DNA of 8,891 bases. Source: Gammaproteobacteria bacterium. GTDB lineage: Bacteria; Pseudomonadota; Gammaproteobacteria; Woeseiales; Woeseiaceae. Made by a program: the position numbers and the translations under genes. Location of the stretch: contig NYWX01000016.1 of the NCBI GenBank assembly GCA_002685275.1, positions 1 through 8,891 of the forward strand, given 5' to 3'. Shown piece after piece: positions 5,733-8,891 of this stretch; the stretch's first letter is position 1; each line of letters starts with the position of its first letter. The notes beneath the pieces are model-generated. The model had not been told where the DNA came from, did not search any database, and worked only from the letters and a program-made list of their open reading frames with translations.

Positions 5733-6689
5733 TTAAATTTCACAACTCTTCTTAGGTGCAGTCAATTTATAGCTTTTCTGTTTTTTAGAATCATGTGGCT
5801 GCGAAATACCAAAACGCAGACGTTTAGGCTTCATTCCTGCGGCTATCCATGATCCAAATAAACGGTCCCATAAAGCAAGGCAAGTTCCAAAATTTGTATC
5901 ATGGTGTTTAATATCACTTGAATGATGAATTTGATGCTGTGCCGGACTTATAAAAAATTTCTCAAGACGTCCAAAGCTCATCCAAATGTGTGAGTGCCTC
6001 AGATTTGCTGCAATCATATTAAATAAGAACCCAAGGGCATCTACACCCAAAATATCTAAAGCACTTAATTTACTACCAAAAATATATATAAAAAAACCGC
6101 TTATGGCACCAAATATAAAAATCCCACGAACATAATATAAGCATATTTCTATTGGATGAACCCTATGCAAGGTTAATGGGGTAAGCACTTCAGCGCTGTG
6201 ATGTAATCTATGAAATTGCCAAAGAAAAGGAATGCGGTGCATTGCCCAGTGAAGAAGGAATCTTGATAAATCCTCAATTACAAAAAAAGTAAGAGTAAAT
6301 ATAGATGCAATTAAAAACCATGGCAGCTCAATAGGATCAACAGAGCCAAAATTTTGTTGCAATGCAAATGCAACTGACATTGTAATTACCAATTGAGCGC
6401 TTACAAATAACATTGCCAGCAGTGACTTAACACCACAATTAATAAAAAAATACTTTATATCAGTTCGCGTTGATTCATTTACCCAGTATTTTTTTGAAAA
6501 AAATACACGACGAATAAATTTTATACTTACAGGTCTTCCCTGCAGCTTTATTACTAAGATTGCAATCAAGGCACTAGACAATAAACTTGCCCAGAAAAGA
6601 CGCCGACTTGGATCACCTAAAAACGATGCAGTTGTAAGAAAGTTGCTTACAAATACGCTAAAGTGACTTGAGATTAATTCAAAATTGAT
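5733..6689 (-). CDS. Sterol desaturase / fatty acid hydroxylase family membrane protein
   Basis: This family comprises integral-membrane di-iron enzymes that hydroxylate or desaturate sterols and fatty acyl chains. The histidine clusters are present: HWAMH (H147, H151), HRLHH (H160, H163, H164), LHRVHP (H175, H178), RHSH (H232, H234), HQIHH (H252, H255, H256) and HH (262-263), between hydrophobic segments. The first usual start codon is TTG at 6581, but codons upstream of it read FLGDPSRRLFWASLL, matching the normal N-terminus of the family, and the frame is open back to 6698. No ATG, GTG or TTG occurs there. ATC at 6689 lies 6 bases after AGGAG, so I place the start there (318 residues), overlapping the receptor gene by 11 bases. 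ATC starts are rare; the minimal alternative is 5733-6581 (282 residues). Substrate unknown. It is probably co-transcribed with the receptor. Confidence 0.85.
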   Translation of the reverse strand: MNFELISSHFSVFVSNFLTTASFLGDPSRRLFWASLLSSALIAILVIKLQGRPVSIKFIRRVFFSKKYWVNESTRTDIKYFFINCGVKSLLAMLFVSAQLVITMSVAFALQQNFGSVDPIELPWFLIASIFTLTFFVIEDLSRFLLHWAMHRIPFLWQFHRLHHSAEVLTPLTLHRVHPIEICLYYVRGIFIFGAISGFFIYIFGSKLSALDILGVDALGFLFNMIAANLRHSHIWMSFGRLEKFFISPAQHQIHHSSDIKHHDTNFGTCLALWDRLFGSWIAAGMKPKRLRFGISQPHDSKKQKSYKLTAPKKSCEI

Positions 6690-8862
6690 ATTGGACTCCT
6701 AGTCGTATAAGTGATGGTGCAGTTGGTCTAGCGCCAATAGGCCGTCTTGCTACGATTACACGCTTGTTAGTTATGTTTTCTGCTACTAATTGAAACCTCC
6801 AATCATCATTCACAAACCAGCTAGCAGACATGTCTATGATAGTGTGCTTTGGCGTAAAGTTTCCTTCTTCAAAAACACCTTGCCCTGCAATTTCACGCAT
6901 TTCACTGACATAACGAAGCGCTGCGTTAAAACTAAACTGGTGATTTTCAATACCTATCTGAAGTCGTGCATTGTGTTTTGGTAGATACGGTAGTTCATCT
7001 CCACTAACAACATTACCCCATTGTGAAAAGCTTGATAAAAAGCTATTTTGAAAAGCGCTTTCAGTGTAAGTGTACGCAAATTCAATTGGAACGATCCAGC
7101 CGTTTTTCATTTCAAATACACGTGATCCACTTAATTCTGCACCTGCAATATCGACATCGCCAGCACTAAATTCTTGACCCGCAATGCAATTTGGGTCTGA
7201 AACGCGACAACGGCCTATGAGATTACTGTAATCACTATAAAAGCCTACCATCTCAATATTATAATCTGAGTTATAACGAAGGCCATATTCAAAATTTGTA
7301 CTTTTTTCAGATTCTGCTTCACTTCCTGCGGTAGGCGCGGCAGGTGAAAAACCACTGTTTACTCCAACAAAAAATCCTAAATCATCTCTCCACTGCCAAT
7401 GCGCGCCAAATCCAGGTATAACAACAGTCTGATTATTGGTTGCAATGGAATCATTCAGAAAATCTTGATATTCGCCTTGTATGTTTTCGATTCTTATACC
7501 GGTGTTTAAAGTCCATTGACCTATATCAATTCTGTCATTCAGGTAAAATGCTGTCGCATCAGTTGAGGCATTATTAAGAGCTTTTTTTGTACGACTATTG
7601 ATGCCATCAAATATTAGATTTTTATTTACAACACTATAACCACGCTGATGATGATCCCGATCTACATAGTCGTTATGAAAGCGGACTCCTCCTTGGAAGT
7701 TATGTTGCCATGCTCCAAATGCGTAATCATAGTTAAGAGATACCTCAATACCTTGAGATCCATATTTTCGGTCATTATTAGTTACATCAATCAGTTGGCT
7801 ACCAGCTTCGGAAGAATCAATTTCGCCGCGAAGTAGAGCAATTTCAGTAGTGAATACATCGGGTCGTGCTAAAGCTGTATTTGCAGATGGGCCTCCAATT
7901 AAGCCATCAAACTTATTCCAAGATCTATCAAATCGATTTACATAAGCTTTGGTGAAGAAACTAAGGTCTGAATTTAATTTTATTGAATGAAGCAAATGTG
8001 CTTGCGTATGATCTGAAACGAATCTATCAAGTTTACTGCTTATATATCGCCTATCAGGTGTAGCCTTTAAATCAGCATCTGTAAGTCCTAAATAGGTTTC
8101 ATTGGAATCTTCATCGGCGTAACCCATCTTGAATTGGAGTTTTTGTTGATAAGTAGCTGTTTCTGCTGAATTCCATTCAACCTTAATATTCAAATCATTT
8201 CGAACAAAACCCGTATCACCACCTTCATCCAAATCTTTAAAACCATTCGCGCTATAGCGTAAAAGATCAACAGAATAAGCAAATTGACCTATTTGATCTT
8301 TATAGCTTGCTCGATATTTTTGATAATCATCACTACCAAAAACAGCTTCTAACATACCTTGTTGATCAAGACTTATTGGTTGAGTTACAAGGTTTAATGC
8401 ACCACCAACAGTATGGGGACCGTATTGAATCGAGGCCGGTCCTTTCATGACTTCAACTGCACTCATTCGATTAACGTTTGGGAGGTAGTAAGCGGCCGGC
8501 GCAGAATATGGGGCAGGGGAAATTAAAATACCATCTTCCATAATAACAATTTTCTGACTTCTTTCAGCCGCAGCCCCACGAATACCGATATTTGGTCGCA
8601 AGCCATACCCATCTTCACTACGAATGTAAATTCCAGGTGAACGAGTTAATAAGTCTGTTAAATCTGTATCATCAAATTCTTTTATTTCTTCAGCATCAAT
8701 AAAAGTTGCGGATCCAGCTAAATTACGAACTGCATCATTACTGCCAATTACAAATATTTCATCAAGAGCGTTATTTTCAACTTCATCTTGAGACCATGAA
8801 TTCTCGAAAGCAGATAGAGAAAAAGCGACTAAGTATAAACTTAAATAGTTTTTATTAATCAT
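6679..8862 (-). CDS. TonB-dependent outer-membrane receptor, FecA-like
   Basis: The protein imports a scarce ligand across the outer membrane, powered by TonB-ExbB-ExbD. Residues 1 to about 24 form a signal peptide (hydrophobic LSLYLVAFSLSAF). LDEIFVIGS (33-41) fits a TonB box. The plug domain (about 44-162) contains LTDLLTRSPGIYI, RPNIGIRG, IMEDGILISPAPYSAPAAYY and VEVMKGPASIQYGPHTVGGA, the set seen in Fe(III)-dicitrate-type receptors (FecA, COG4772). The barrel fills the rest and ends in LGVQYQF with the usual terminal Phe. C552 and C559 probably form a disulfide in an outer loop. There is no N-terminal signalling domain as in E. coli FecA, so no FecR-type control is expected. I start at ATG 8862 because AGGTGG (8873-8868) lies 5 bases upstream; GTG at 8871 overlaps that site and would add three residues. 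The 727-residue length is normal. The ligand, iron chelate or otherwise, is not shown by sequence. Confidence 0.93.
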   Translation of the reverse strand: MINKNYLSLYLVAFSLSAFENSWSQDEVENNALDEIFVIGSNDAVRNLAGSATFIDAEEIKEFDDTDLTDLLTRSPGIYIRSEDGYGLRPNIGIRGAAAERSQKIVIMEDGILISPAPYSAPAAYYLPNVNRMSAVEVMKGPASIQYGPHTVGGALNLVTQPISLDQQGMLEAVFGSDDYQKYRASYKDQIGQFAYSVDLLRYSANGFKDLDEGGDTGFVRNDLNIKVEWNSAETATYQQKLQFKMGYADEDSNETYLGLTDADLKATPDRRYISSKLDRFVSDHTQAHLLHSIKLNSDLSFFTKAYVNRFDRSWNKFDGLIGGPSANTALARPDVFTTEIALLRGEIDSSEAGSQLIDVTNNDRKYGSQGIEVSLNYDYAFGAWQHNFQGGVRFHNDYVDRDHHQRGYSVVNKNLIFDGINSRTKKALNNASTDATAFYLNDRIDIGQWTLNTGIRIENIQGEYQDFLNDSIATNNQTVVIPGFGAHWQWRDDLGFFVGVNSGFSPAAPTAGSEAESEKSTNFEYGLRYNSDYNIEMVGFYSDYSNLIGRCRVSDPNCIAGQEFSAGDVDIAGAELSGSRVFEMKNGWIVPIEFAYTYTESAFQNSFLSSFSQWGNVVSGDELPYLPKHNARLQIGIENHQFSFNAALRYVSEMREIAGQGVFEEGNFTPKHTIIDMSASWFVNDDWRFQLVAENITNKRVIVARRPIGARPTAPSLIRLGVQYQF
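6696..6700 (-). promoter_or_regulatory. Ribosome binding site AGGAG deciding the desaturase start
   Basis: AGGAG lies inside the last codons of the TonB receptor gene (CTA-GGA-GTC, residues L-G-V). It is 6 bases upstream of the in-frame ATC at 6689, ideal spacing, while the alternative TTG at 6581 has no such site. It suggests coupled translation of the two genes. Part of the match is forced by the receptor's own codons, so it could be coincidental. Confidence 0.5.
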
Positions 8863-8891
8863 TATCACCACCTGCTCTTGTAGGTAGGTCG

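Noticed and set aside
1..8891. CRISPR array, toxin-antitoxin pair, restriction or other defence genes
   Set aside because: No regularly spaced repeats and no such gene families are visible on either strand.

Overview
The window reads as a piece of an AT-rich gammaproteobacterial chromosome, probably from a marine, oligotroph-like lineage. The strongest clue is the order uvrC - pgsA - tRNA-Gly(GCC) - tRNA-Cys(GCA) - tRNA-Leu(UAA), the same as the Escherichia coli uvrC-pgsA-glyW-cysT-leuZ block. All three tRNAs encode their own CCA ends, as is usual in this class. The marine placement is an inference from base composition and gene content only.

Left part, + strand (1-2760). The first ~100 bases are very AT-rich and hold no recognisable gene. 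A uvrC that lacks its N-terminal half follows (homology from 151 to 1278). Its RNase H-like incision domain and C-terminal helix-hairpin-helix region are intact. pgsA (1299-1868, TTG start) follows closely, then a promoter and an intact tRNA-Gly. A 338-bp segment separates tRNA-Gly from the rest of the tRNA cluster. It ends in a perfect 45-bp copy of the 3' part of tRNA-Gly, from the anticodon loop through CCA. This is the pattern left by site-specific integration into a tRNA gene, here almost completely decayed. The segment holds one 3' gene fragment (2054-2299) that I do not recognise. tRNA-Cys and tRNA-Leu follow.

Right part, - strand (8862 down to 2839). Transcription runs right to left: a FecA-like TonB-dependent outer-membrane receptor, a sterol desaturase/fatty acid hydroxylase family membrane enzyme, an endonuclease/exonuclease/phosphatase (EEP) family protein, and a FadJ/FadB-like multifunctional beta-oxidation enzyme. 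Receptor and desaturase genes overlap: the desaturase has no ATG/GTG/TTG start upstream of its conserved N-terminus, but a good ribosome binding site inside the end of the receptor gene points to an ATC codon. A 140-bp gap before the EEP gene carries a TATAAT box and a perfect 7-7-7 inverted repeat, a likely promoter and operator. EEP and fadJ are 3 bp apart and almost surely co-transcribed.

The right half looks like two transcription units with a membrane and lipid flavour: outer-membrane uptake plus lipid hydroxylation, then a regulated unit ending in fatty acid beta-oxidation. A shared pathway is an inference. I see no CRISPR array, phage structural gene, toxin-antitoxin pair or defence system. 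The most unusual things are the tRNA-Gly attachment-site scar, the truncated uvrC, the ATC-start overlap and the inverted repeat.
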